Shown here one piece after another: positions 35,649-43,748 of a DNA stretch of 64,000 nucleotides (position 1 is the first letter of the stretch; every line of letters starts with the position of its first letter). The notes beneath the pieces were generated by a model that saw only the letters and a program-made list of their open reading frames with translations, made no database searches and was not told where the DNA came from. The position numbers and the translations under genes are program-made. The stretch is taken from positions 178,100 through 242,099 of the forward strand of contig NZ_FMYY01000008.1 in assembly GCF_900101595.1 (NCBI RefSeq). Reading direction: 5' to 3'. Origin of the DNA: Paenibacillus sp. cl123. GTDB taxonomy: Bacteria; Bacillota; Bacilli; Paenibacillales; NBRC-103111.

Positions 35649-36524
35649 TCATATCTGATAAAACCATACGGGCGAAGCTGCGCTTGCGGCCGGCCGCTGC
35701 GGCACGCTCGCGGTAAAGGGGACATCGCGCTTCGTCAGCGCCAGCGTATCGGAACGCAGTCCGCGGCGAAGCGCCTCCAGGGAGACGACATCCGCCGGGG
35801 CGATATTGCCGAGATGAATGCCGGCTCCAAGCCGCTTCAGCAGATGGACCTGCTGCTCCTTATGAGGCGCCTCCCAGAGCAGCAGTTCGGGACTCGGAAC
35901 CTGGGCGAGTACAAGCTCGAGCTCTTCGTCCTTGCAGCTGCCGTCCTCCGCATAGATGCCTACGCCTTTGCCGGATTCCCGGCCTTCTATCGTGACCAGT
36001 TCGGCGCCGAGCTCCGAATCGATCACAACCGTTTCGATCAGCTCCTCCAGCTCGATCGTCGAGCCCCAGCCTTTCTTTCCGTATTCGGTAATGACGGTCA
36101 AGCCCGCATCGACGCCCCTGCGGATCAGCTCGCTGCGCAGACTGCGGGGAACCTCGATCGTGCCGTCGGATATTTCGATGCCGGTGAATCCCAAATAAGC
36201 CAGCATATCCATATAATGGTCAACGCTTTGCTGGACGATGGCAACCTCGAGAAAGGTGCCTCCCGGGTACACGATAACATCATGAGCGGCGGCCATCTCG
36301 ATTTTTTTGCGCAGCAGGGCTGTGTCATACAGCGGAGAGGTACCGAAGCCGATCTTCAGCATATCCATATGGGAGCTTGCGGTTTGCAGCAGATCCTCCA
36401 GCGCATGGAGCCCCAGACCTTTGTCGATCACCATCGTTTTGCCGGTCGTACGCGGTTTGCCCGTTCGCTGCCCTGATGGATCACCTAGCTGAGGGTGCCA
36501 ATGCAGCGGTGTTGAAACCTCCAT
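35649..36524 (-). CDS. comA: Phosphosulfolactate synthase ComA
   Basis: A 291-residue TIM-barrel enzyme adding sulfite to phosphoenolpyruvate to form phosphosulfolactate. Seen: TMVIDKGLGLHALEDLL near 30-46, DMLKIGFGTSPLY near 54-66, VYPGGTFLEVA near 86-96, GFTGIEISDGTIEVP near 112-126 and KRLGAGIHLGNIAP near 229-242. With ComB it makes sulfolactate, which in B. subtilis (YitD) accumulates in spores; methanogens use it for coenzyme M. In this sporulation neighbourhood the spore role is likelier. The name has no link with competence ComA. Confidence 0.9.
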   Translation of the reverse strand: MEVSTPLHWHPQLGDPSGQRTGKPRTTGKTMVIDKGLGLHALEDLLQTASSHMDMLKIGFGTSPLYDTALLRKKIEMAAAHDVIVYPGGTFLEVAIVQQSVDHYMDMLAYLGFTGIEISDGTIEVPRSLRSELIRRGVDAGLTVITEYGKKGWGSTIELEELIETVVIDSELGAELVTIEGRESGKGVGIYAEDGSCKDEELELVLAQVPSPELLLWEAPHKEQQVHLLKRLGAGIHLGNIAPADVVSLEALRRGLRSDTLALTKRDVPFTASVPQRPAASAASPVWFYQI

Positions 36525-36673
36525 TACTTATCGCCTCGCTGTATCTGGAAATTGGGAAAATCATGGATCATCCTATGCATTCGCGGATAGGGATGTGCCT
36601 GCATAGCCTAAATGAAGACGAGCCTGCATACAGTGGTAAGGGAATGACCGTTAGGCCGAGGGGAGGGAAAAGA

Positions 36674-36949
36674 ATGCTGTCGATGATTCATAAAGTCGTG
36701 CTCGGGATGGCGGCGCTGCGCGTCATGTCCGGCTGTATCGAAATTTTTGCGGCAGTGCTTATGCTGCGCTTCAATCAGATCGAGAAGGCGCTGCTGGTCA
36801 ACTCGGGGCTTGCGCTGGTCGGACCGCTTGTACTGCTGGCCACAACGACGCTGGGGTTGGTCGGGCTTGCAGACAAGCTGTCCTGGGGGAAAATGCTTTG
36901 GGTGCTCGCCGGCGTCAGCTGCATCTTTATCGGAATCTTAAAAAAATAA
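36674..36949 (+). CDS. yqhV: YqhV family membrane protein (DUF2619)
   Basis: A 91-residue protein with three hydrophobic helices; the pattern IHKVVLGMAALRVMSGCIEIFAAVLMLRF at the N-terminus identifies YqhV. In B. subtilis it also lies directly before spoIIIAA. Function unknown. ATG 36674 follows GGGAGGG. The frame is open further upstream to 36377, but that part overlaps comA on the other strand and is not used. Confidence 0.88.
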   Translation: MLSMIHKVVLGMAALRVMSGCIEIFAAVLMLRFNQIEKALLVNSGLALVGPLVLLATTTLGLVGLADKLSWGKMLWVLAGVSCIFIGILKK

Positions 36950-36953
36950 AGCT

Positions 36954-36984
36954 GTCATAGAATCAAGCCCATAGTCATACACAT
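36954..36984 (+). promoter_or_regulatory. Possible sigma-E promoter of the spoIIIA operon
   Basis: TCATAGAA at 36955-36962, a 13-nt gap and CATACACA at 36976-36983. spoIIIA is transcribed by sigma-E in the mother cell in B. subtilis. Confidence 0.5.
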
Positions 36985-37055
36985 GATTGTAAAAGATGGA
37001 CAGCTTGCCTTCAGGCTTCCTGAGGATTCCGTCAGAGCGTAGGGAGGAGTAAAGG

Positions 37056-38063
37056 ATGCAATCGCTGCTCAATTATTTTGCCGATCCGTTGAAATCGATT
37101 CTAGCAGCTCTATCAACTCGGCTGACGCATCCCCTGCAGGAGATTCGGATTCGCGAGGGACGGCCGCTCGAAGCCTCGTGGGGGGGCGGCTACGGCTTCA
37201 TCTCAGGGGAAGGCGCCTGGTCCCGGTCGCCGGAGGGGGCGTACCGCCCGACGCGGCAGGACTGCGCCGCTCTGCTGGAGCTGCTGACCCAGCATTCCAT
37301 GTATACGTTCGAGGAGGAGCTGAAGCGGGGGTTCCTGACTATACAGGGCGGACACCGGGTCGGGCTCGCCGGGCGAACGGTGATCGAGCAGGGGAAGGTC
37401 AAGTATATCAAGGAAGTCAGCGGCTTCAACATCCGCATCGCCAGAGAGTGGAAGCAGGCGGGGAAAGCGGTATTGCCCCATCTGCTCGATCCCCGGCACG
37501 GGAATTTGCTTCGCACGCTGGTCGTCTCGCCGCCGCAGCTCGGGAAGACGACCCTGATCCGCGATCTCGCCCGGCTGCTGAGCGGCGGAGATGAAGCTGC
37601 GGGACGCCGAGCATTCAAGGTCGGGATCGTGGACGAGCGCTCGGAGATCGCAGCTGCCGTCCGGGGCGTGCCGGGCTTCGACCTCGGCCCCCGGACCGAT
37701 GTGCTGGACGGCTGTCCCAAAGCCGAAGGGATGATGATGATGATCCGCTCCATGTCGCCCGAAGTGCTCGTCGCCGATGAGATCGGACGCGCCGAGGATG
37801 CCGCCGCCCTGCATGAGGCGCTGCATGCCGGCATCAGCGTGATCGCCACGGCCCATGGCCGGGACGTGGAGGATATTAGGAGACGGCCGATCTTGAAGGA
37901 GCTGCTGCAGGACGGCGTATTCGAGCGCTTCGTCGTGCTATCTCCGGCAGGACAGGCAGCCTGCGGGGGGCTGGCGGCCTGCGGTCCCCAGACGGCCGTC
38001 TTCGACGGCAGCGGACGGCGGCTCGATGAGCGGCTGGCGCTCCGGGGAGGGGCGAGCTTATGA
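37056..38063 (+). CDS. spoIIIAA: Stage III sporulation protein AA, secretion ATPase
   Basis: A 335-residue ATPase of the type II/IV secretion superfamily that powers the SpoIIIA-SpoIIQ channel between mother cell and forespore. Seen: Walker A SPPQLGKTTLIRD near 157-169, a Walker B-like SPEVLVADEIGRAEDA near 232-247, and ATAHGRDVED near 266-275. Start behind GGGAGG. First gene of an eight-gene operon. Confidence 0.96.
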   Translation: MQSLLNYFADPLKSILAALSTRLTHPLQEIRIREGRPLEASWGGGYGFISGEGAWSRSPEGAYRPTRQDCAALLELLTQHSMYTFEEELKRGFLTIQGGHRVGLAGRTVIEQGKVKYIKEVSGFNIRIAREWKQAGKAVLPHLLDPRHGNLLRTLVVSPPQLGKTTLIRDLARLLSGGDEAAGRRAFKVGIVDERSEIAAAVRGVPGFDLGPRTDVLDGCPKAEGMMMMIRSMSPEVLVADEIGRAEDAAALHEALHAGISVIATAHGRDVEDIRRRPILKELLQDGVFERFVVLSPAGQAACGGLAACGPQTAVFDGSGRRLDERLALRGGASL

Positions 38064-38106
38064 GCGCGCTTCGCCGGTCCGGCCTCATCCGCAGAGGAAC
38101 GCCGCC

Positions 38107-38625
38107 ATGATCAAGCTGCTCGGCGCGGGCATGATCTTGCTGGCCGGCACGCTGCTCGGGATGTACCAAGCCTCGCAGCTGGCCAAGCGTCCCAGGCAGA
38201 TCGGAGATGTGATCAGGCTGCTCCAGCGGCTGGAGACGGAGATCGTGTACGGCTTTACGCCGCTGCCCGCCGCCCTTCGGACGACCGGACAGTCCAGCTC
38301 CACCGAGGCGGGAGCCTTGTTCGTCCGCACAGGAGAGCAGCTGGCAAGCTCCGGCGGCCGGCCGGTGCAGCTGATTTGGCAGGAGACGGTCACTTCTCTC
38401 TGGAAGGATTTGTCCATGAAGCAGGGGGAGAAGGAAGTGCTGCTGCAGTTCGGAGCTACGCTCGGACTGACGGACAGGGACGATCAGGTCAAGCATGTGC
38501 GGCTGGCGATCAATCAGCTCCAGAGCGAAGAAGAGGGAGCGCGCGACGAACAGAGGCGGTATGAGCGAATGTGGAAAAGTCTCGGTCTGCTGGTAGGGGC
38601 GCTGATCGTCGTATTGATGTACTAG
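38107..38625 (+). CDS. spoIIIAB: Stage III sporulation protein AB
   Basis: A 172-residue protein resembling the platform protein GspF of type II secretion. Seen: an N-terminal helix (LLGAGMILLAGTLLGMYQASQLAKRPRQI, 4-32), a helical cytoplasmic body with RLETEIVYGFTPLPAALR and LWKDLSMKQGEKEVLLQFG, and a C-terminal membrane helix (GLLVGALIVVLMY). ATG 38107 is chosen; the frame upstream overlaps spoIIIAA. Confidence 0.94.
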   Translation: MIKLLGAGMILLAGTLLGMYQASQLAKRPRQIGDVIRLLQRLETEIVYGFTPLPAALRTTGQSSSTEAGALFVRTGEQLASSGGRPVQLIWQETVTSLWKDLSMKQGEKEVLLQFGATLGLTDRDDQVKHVRLAINQLQSEEEGARDEQRRYERMWKSLGLLVGALIVVLMY

Positions 38626-38669
38626 CCCGGACAGTCTTGGCCAAAGGGTCTAAGGATGGGGTGCCTCTC

Positions 38670-38873
38670 ATGAATGTGGATGTGAATGCGATATTCCAGA
38701 TCGCCGGCATCGGCATCATTATCGCGATGATACACACTGTGCTGAAGCAGATGGGCAAGGAAGACATGGCCCATTGGGTCACGCTGATCGGATTTGTCGT
38801 CGTCCTCTTTATGGTGGTCCGTCTGCTCGACAGTCTGTTTCAGGAAATTAAAACGATCTTTCTCTTCCAATAA
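38670..38873 (+). CDS. spoIIIAC: Stage III sporulation protein AC
   Basis: A 67-residue protein with two membrane helices (IFQIAGIGIIIAMIHTVLKQMG and HWVTLIGFVVVLFMVVRLLDSLF). SpoIIIAC and AD are the small integral components of the channel. ATG 38670 follows GGATGGGG. Confidence 0.95.
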   Translation: MNVDVNAIFQIAGIGIIIAMIHTVLKQMGKEDMAHWVTLIGFVVVLFMVVRLLDSLFQEIKTIFLFQ

Positions 38874-38949
38874 AGAAATAAAGATATTAGGAATGACGGA
38901 GCAAGGAAGTCAAGGAAGGCCAACTTCAAGTGCAAGGCGGGTGCGGCCC

Positions 38950-39339
38950 ATGGAGATCATTCAGGTCGTTGGGCTCGGGCTCATCACGACAGTGCTGGTA
39001 CTGATCATCAAAGAGCAGAAGCCGATGTTCGCCTTCCTGCTGACGGCGTTTACCGGCATTGTCATCTTCCTGTTCCTGATCGGCAAAATATCGGCGGTCA
39101 TTCAGGTGCTGGAGGACTTGGCGGCCAAAGCGGACATCCATGTGATTTTCTTTAAAACGATATTGAAAATAATCGGCATCGCCTATATAGCCGAGTTCGG
39201 CGCCCAGATCGTCCGGGATGCCGGTCAAGAGTCGGTGGCGGCCAAGATCGAGCTGGCCGGCAAAATATTGATTATGGTGATGGCTATTCCCATCGTATCC
39301 GTCATTATCGAAACGGTTATCAAGCTGCTGCCCGCTTAA
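38950..39339 (+). CDS. spoIIIAD: Stage III sporulation protein AD
   Basis: A 129-residue membrane protein with three to four helices (IIQVVGLGLITTVLVLIIKEQKP at the N-terminus, AFLLTAFTGIVIFLFLIGKI, then a helix near 100-118). AD resembles two fused AC-type helix pairs. ATG 38950 is used; the frame upstream overlaps the end of spoIIIAC. Confidence 0.95.
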   Translation: MEIIQVVGLGLITTVLVLIIKEQKPMFAFLLTAFTGIVIFLFLIGKISAVIQVLEDLAAKADIHVIFFKTILKIIGIAYIAEFGAQIVRDAGQESVAAKIELAGKILIMVMAIPIVSVIIETVIKLLPA

Positions 39340-39416
39340 GAAGGACAGGCGGACGGGGCCCGGGTGCGGCTTGTGCCATACGGCAAGCCCGGAAGCTGAA
39401 CCAGGAGATGAAGCAC

Positions 39417-40742
39417 ATGTTCCGCCTAAAGCAACGCAAACCGACATTCGCTTCGCTGCTGCCGGCGCTGCGACATCGTCTGGCCCGGGGGGAGCTCCCC
39501 GCGATCAGGCTCAAGGAAAGACATGAATGGCATGGCATGGAGCGCTGGCTGATCGCTGCCGCGCTGGCAGCCGTATTTATTCTCAACGGCGATGCGGGGG
39601 TTGGCTGCCTGCATGGTACAGGCTGCGGCAGCATCGCCGAGGCGTCGACGCCCGCTGAGGAGCTGGTCCGCCAGCAGGCGGAGCGGCTGCCCCTGGATCA
39701 GGTGGAGCAGTTCTGGAGCAGCCTGATGAAGCAATACGGCGGCTACTTTCCGGACAGCAAGGCCCCGACCTTTATGGAGCTGCTGCAGGGAGCCAAAAAC
39801 TTCAGTATCGGCGGGTTGTTCTCCGGTCTGTTCAAGTACTTCTTCCACGAGCTGATCTATAACGGCAAGCTGCTCGTGTCCATCGTCGTGCTGACGGTGT
39901 TCAGCATGCTGCTGGAGACGCTGCAAAGCTCGTTCGAGAAAAATGCCGTCAGCAAAATCGCCTACTCCATCTCCTTCCTGGTCCTGATGATCATCGCGGT
40001 GAACAGCTTCAATGTGGCAATCGGCTACGCCAAGTCGGCGATAACCGATATGATCCACTTCATGATCGCCGTCGTGCCGCTGCTGCTGACGCTGCTCGCC
40101 TCGATGGGCAACGCGGTGTCGGTCACGGTGCTTCATCCGCTTATCGTCTTCATGGTTCACGCAGTCGGAACGGCGGTTCATCTGTTCGTCTTCCCGCTGC
40201 TGTTCTTCTCGGCGGTGCTGCATATCGTCAGCGGCCTGTCGGACAAATACAAAGTGACGCAGCTGGCGAATCTGCTCCGCACGGTCAGTCTAGCTTGCCT
40301 GGGCATCTTCATCACTGTCTTCCTCGGCGTGATCTCCGTTCAGGGGGCGACCGGCGCAGTGGCGGACGGCGTTACGATCCGAACGGCCAAGTATATCGCC
40401 GGCAACTTCGTTCCGGTCGTCGGCCGGCTGTTCTCCGACGCGTCGGAGACGGTCATCGGGGCGTCGCTGCTCGTGAAAAATGCGGTCGGCCTGTCCGGCG
40501 TCGTAGTCATCCTCATGCTGTGCGCATTTCCGGCGCTGAAAATAATGGCGTTAGCCTTCATATATAATATCTCGGCGGCGGTCATGCAGCCGCTCGGCGA
40601 TAACCCGATGATCACTTGCCTCGAGACGATCGGCAAAAGCATGATCTACGTCTTCGCCGCGCTCGCCGTAGTCGGACTGATGTTTTTTCTGGCCATTACG
40701 ATCATGATCGCAGCGGGCAATGTCTCGGTTATGATGCGTTAG
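39417..40742 (+). CDS. spoIIIAE: Stage III sporulation protein AE
   Basis: A 441-residue membrane protein with an extended soluble N-terminal part (about 65-135, after a first hydrophobic segment at 44-62) and about six to eight helices in the rest. It is a core membrane component of the SpoIIIA complex. ATG 39417 has AGGAG at a 9-nt gap, whereas ATG 39408 directly abuts that site. The N-terminal 40 basic residues precede what looks like a signal-like segment. Confidence 0.94.
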   Translation: MFRLKQRKPTFASLLPALRHRLARGELPAIRLKERHEWHGMERWLIAAALAAVFILNGDAGVGCLHGTGCGSIAEASTPAEELVRQQAERLPLDQVEQFWSSLMKQYGGYFPDSKAPTFMELLQGAKNFSIGGLFSGLFKYFFHELIYNGKLLVSIVVLTVFSMLLETLQSSFEKNAVSKIAYSISFLVLMIIAVNSFNVAIGYAKSAITDMIHFMIAVVPLLLTLLASMGNAVSVTVLHPLIVFMVHAVGTAVHLFVFPLLFFSAVLHIVSGLSDKYKVTQLANLLRTVSLACLGIFITVFLGVISVQGATGAVADGVTIRTAKYIAGNFVPVVGRLFSDASETVIGASLLVKNAVGLSGVVVILMLCAFPALKIMALAFIYNISAAVMQPLGDNPMITCLETIGKSMIYVFAALAVVGLMFFLAITIMIAAGNVSVMMR

Positions 40743-40781
40743 CGCTGCGGCTTCGCGGAGGGAGGGGCGGTTCTGGAATTT

Positions 40782-41492
40782 TTGAGCCAATGGCTGAAAT
40801 CGGTTGTGCTCGTCATTCTGATCGCAACCTTCGTCGATCTGCTGCTGCCGAACCGCTCGATGCAGCGCTATGTCAAAACGGTGATGAGCCTGTTCCTGCT
40901 GATGACGCTCCTGCAGCCGCTGCTTGCGCTGCTGCGCACGGACTCGGCCATCGAGGAGAAGCTTGCCGCCGCGCTGCTGGAGCCGCAAGCCGTCCGGGCA
41001 GGCGGCCAGATGGCAACGCTGGAGTCCGTTCGCTCGCAAGGGCAGGCGCTGCAGGAGCGGCAGCGGGAGGAAGCAAACCGGCTGGTGCGCTCCCAGGCCG
41101 CCGAGCTGATCAAGCGGCAGGTCGAGCGGCAGGCCCCGGTGGGCGTGCAAAGCGTGCTTGTCGAGACCGAGCCGGACGGGCAGGGACAGCCGGTGATCCG
41201 CAAGGTCATCCTTGCGATCGAGGAGACTGCGCCTCAGCCCGCGCCGCCCATAAATCAGCAGCCGGCCGCGATGGAGGCGATCAAGCCGATGGAGCCGATC
41301 GCTCCTCCGGCGGATGTGCGCATCGGACAAGGGACAGCGAGTGCGCCGCAGAGCTACAAGGCGCGTCAGCCGGAGCGCTTGTCCGGGGAACAGCAGCAGC
41401 TTAAGACGCAGATTACGCGGATGCTGGAGCAGGAATGGCAGCTGCAGCCGGAGCAGGTTGAGCTGACGATAGAGCCGGCTCGAGGGAGGTGA
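40782..41492 (+). CDS. spoIIIAF: Stage III sporulation protein AF
   Basis: A 236-residue protein: two N-terminal membrane helices (WLKSVVLVILIATFVDLLLP and VKTVMSLFLLMTLLQPLLALL) and a soluble C-terminal domain with a Gln/Glu/Arg-rich, coiled-coil-like stretch (about 70-115) and a ring-forming-type fold at the end. No ATG is available: TTG 40782 lies 11 nt after GGGAGGGG, while CTG 40773, closer to the ribosome site, would add MEF and resembles family N-termini better. Confidence 0.9.
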   Translation: MSQWLKSVVLVILIATFVDLLLPNRSMQRYVKTVMSLFLLMTLLQPLLALLRTDSAIEEKLAAALLEPQAVRAGGQMATLESVRSQGQALQERQREEANRLVRSQAAELIKRQVERQAPVGVQSVLVETEPDGQGQPVIRKVILAIEETAPQPAPPINQQPAAMEAIKPMEPIAPPADVRIGQGTASAPQSYKARQPERLSGEQQQLKTQITRMLEQEWQLQPEQVELTIEPARGR

Positions 41493-41496
41493 AGTG

Positions 41497-42135
41497 ATGG
41501 AGGAGAATTCGAAGAATAAATGGCTTCGCTGGATCGGCGGCGGACCGGGGGGACCGAAGCGGATTCAGACATTCCGCTGGCTGCTTCTGCTAGGGCTGAC
41601 GGGAGTCGCGCTCATTATATTGAACTCCTTCATCACGGTGAAGGATATCGACCCTGCGGGTTCGGGCCGCGCGTCCCCGGGCGAGCAGACCAGCGCCGTC
41701 TTCGGCTCCGCCAGCCGGGAGCAGACGAGCTTCCGCGAGTACGAGGAAGCTTACCAGAACAAGCTGCGCGAGATGCTGACCCAGATCGTGGGCGTGGGCG
41801 AAGTCGAGGTGCTCGTTACGATCGAGTCGACCGAGGAGATCCAGACGGAGCGCAATACGAAGGAGTCCCAGCAAGTAACCAGCGAAAAGGATCAGCATGG
41901 AGCCACCCGGCATATTACCGATATAACCCGCAGCGGAGATGTGGTGGTTTATGAAACCGGGGGAAACGGAAAGCAGCCGCTCATCGTCAAGACGATTAAG
42001 CCGAAAATCAGGGGGGTCCTGGTTGTCGCCAAGGGGGCGGAAAACTTGACTGTCAAGAAGATGATGATCGAAGCGGTCGAGAGGGGACTGGACGTGCCGG
42101 CGCACCGGATATCCATCCTTCCCCGCAAGCAATAG
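41497..42135 (+). CDS. spoIIIAG: Stage III sporulation protein AG
   Basis: A 212-residue protein with one membrane helix (WLLLLGLTGVALIILNSF, about 28-45) and an extracytoplasmic ring-building domain (about 80-212, REMLTQIVGVGEVEVLVTIEST and IRGVLVVAKGAENLTVKKMMIEAVERGL). AG forms a large ring in the intermembrane space. ATG 41497 has GGGAGG at 7 nt. Confidence 0.96.
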   Translation: MEENSKNKWLRWIGGGPGGPKRIQTFRWLLLLGLTGVALIILNSFITVKDIDPAGSGRASPGEQTSAVFGSASREQTSFREYEEAYQNKLREMLTQIVGVGEVEVLVTIESTEEIQTERNTKESQQVTSEKDQHGATRHITDITRSGDVVVYETGGNGKQPLIVKTIKPKIRGVLVVAKGAENLTVKKMMIEAVERGLDVPAHRISILPRKQ

Positions 42136-42190
42136 ACGCCGGATGCGGCGCCGCAACAAACCTATAACCGTATACGAGGAGGAATTATCG

Positions 42191-43003
42191 ATGAATTCCA
42201 AAAAACAAACCATTTGGCTGGTTTCCATGCTGAGCTTGATGGTCGTGCTCTCCGCCTACTACCTGTTCACTGAGGATGTCAAGGAACTTGATGTAGCAAC
42301 CTCCGCTACCGGGCTAAATACCCGCGAGATCGTCGTCAACACGGGCCAGCTCGATTCGGCCGGCCCGGTTGCTCCGGAAGCCCAAGCCGTATCCGGCAAA
42401 GCTGCCGCCGGCTCCGCTAACGGCCAAACGACAACGCCTCCGGCAGCCGCGCCTTCGTCGTCCGATGCCAAAGCGGGCGGCCAGACGGACGGCAAGGCCA
42501 GCAGCACGAAAACCGATACGCCATCCTCGGCCGGCACAAGCGGAGCCAAGGCTGACGACAAAGCGGCTCAGCCTGTGTCGAAACCGGAAGCAGCCGGTTC
42601 GACGGAAGACGCCAAGGTTCTGCAAACGATGCAAACGACAGCCAAAGCGACAAGCGGCTCGGACTATTTCATCTCCCTGCAGCTGAAGCGCAATGAGGAG
42701 CTGGCGAAGCAGGTGGAGGGCCTGATGGCAATCGCCACCGATCTGAAAAAAACGAAAGAAGAGGCGGCCAAGGCGCAGGAAGAAATCGCCAGGCTGCAGG
42801 ATATGCATGATAAAGTGACCAGCCTTGAAGAAGGTTTGATGAAGGACTTCCCGCAGGTCGTCGTTACGCAAGATGCGGCCAAATGGAAGGTGACGGTTCA
42901 AGCGAACAAGCTGGAGCGGAGCCAGGCGCTCAGCATCGTCGACAAGGCGATGGCAGAGCTGGGGCTGAATCCCGATCAGATCAAGGTGGAGATGAAGCCG
43001 TAA
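42191..43003 (+). CDS. spoIIIAH: Stage III sporulation protein AH
   Basis: A 270-residue protein that binds forespore SpoIIQ and forms a ring. Seen: an N-terminal membrane helix (TIWLVSMLSLMVVLSAYYLF, 7-26), a long low-complexity linker rich in Ala, Ser, Gly, Thr and Lys (about 60-145), then the conserved helical and ring-building domain (QLKRNEELAKQVEGLMAIATD onward). The linker makes it longer than the 218-residue B. subtilis protein. ATG 42191 follows GAGGAGG. Last gene of the operon. Confidence 0.95.
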   Translation: MNSKKQTIWLVSMLSLMVVLSAYYLFTEDVKELDVATSATGLNTREIVVNTGQLDSAGPVAPEAQAVSGKAAAGSANGQTTTPPAAAPSSSDAKAGGQTDGKASSTKTDTPSSAGTSGAKADDKAAQPVSKPEAAGSTEDAKVLQTMQTTAKATSGSDYFISLQLKRNEELAKQVEGLMAIATDLKKTKEEAAKAQEEIARLQDMHDKVTSLEEGLMKDFPQVVVTQDAAKWKVTVQANKLERSQALSIVDKAMAELGLNPDQIKVEMKP

Positions 43004-43086
43004 GCGGACAGACGGCAGTCCCCGCGGTTGTCCGTCTGGCGGCGGGAATTCACCGGGTTTCTGCGAGGAAAGGTTAGGAGGGGGAA

Positions 43087-43110
43087 AGCCTGCGAGCAGC
43101 GGGCTTTTTT
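43087..43110 (+). terminator. Terminator of the spoIIIA operon
   Basis: AGCCTGC pairs with GCGGGCT around GAGCA, then TTTTTT. Confidence 0.75.
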
Positions 43111-43195
43111 CCGCTGCGGGGCTTGGCCGCCGCATCCGGGAGCGCAGCAGGGGCTGGGCATGGCTGCAAGAAACTCTTCCCTTCAAACTAGATTG

Positions 43196-43204
43196 TGATA
43201 TAAT
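43196..43204 (+). promoter_or_regulatory. Extended -10 of accBC
   Basis: TGA-TATAAT at 43196-43204, about 35 nt before the accB start; no clear -35 or operator was seen. Confidence 0.6.
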
Positions 43205-43239
43205 AACAACGTCAGAAAGCCCAAAGGAGTGGATTTCCT

Positions 43240-43731
43240 GTGTTTAAACTGAGTGAAATCAAAGAATTGGTCAAGCTTGTGGATCAAAGCTCTTTGCAGG
43301 AACTTGAGATTGAAAGTGAAGGCGCGCGCCTTTTCATCCGTAAACCGAATAAAACCGAACAGGTGGTGCTCGCAGCGCCCAGCCCGCAGCAGCTTGCCCC
43401 TGCGGTCACGCATATTCCTGCTTCCGGGCCGGCTGTACAAGCTCCCCCGGCGCAGACGCCGGCTGCTGCCGCTCCTGCCGCCGATGCGGGATTACATACG
43501 ATCGTCTCACCGATGGTAGGCACCTTCTATGCGGCGCCGTCGCCGGGAGCGGCAGCGTTCGTCTCCAAGGGCAGCGATGTCAAGGAGAAAACCGTCGTCT
43601 GCATCATTGAAGCGATGAAGCTTATGAACGAGATCGAAGCCGAGGTCAAGGGCGAGATCGTCCAAGTGCTGGCGGAGAACGGTCAGCTCGTCGAGTACGG
43701 ACAGCCGTTGTTCCTGGTGAAGCCGGAGTAA
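43240..43731 (+). CDS. accB: Biotin carboxyl carrier protein of acetyl-CoA carboxylase
   Basis: A 163-residue protein that carries biotin for malonyl-CoA synthesis. Seen: an N-terminal domain (1-50), an Ala/Pro linker (about 50-85), and the biotinyl domain with the biotin attachment motif [12 protein letters not shown] near 125-136. It starts at GTG 43240 behind AAAGGAG. Confidence 0.97.
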   Translation: MFKLSEIKELVKLVDQSSLQELEIESEGARLFIRKPNKTEQVVLAAPSPQQLAPAVTHIPASGPAVQAPPAQTPAAAAPAADAGLHTIVSPMVGTFYAAPSPGAAAFVSKGSDVKEKTVVCIIEAMKLMNEIEAEVKGEIVQVLAENGQLVEYGQPLFLVKPE

Positions 43732-43748
43732 GTAGGAGGAGAGAATCG

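Noticed and set aside
35649..36524. Competence regulator ComA
   Set aside because: The translated motifs are those of phosphosulfolactate synthase; the shared name is a coincidence.
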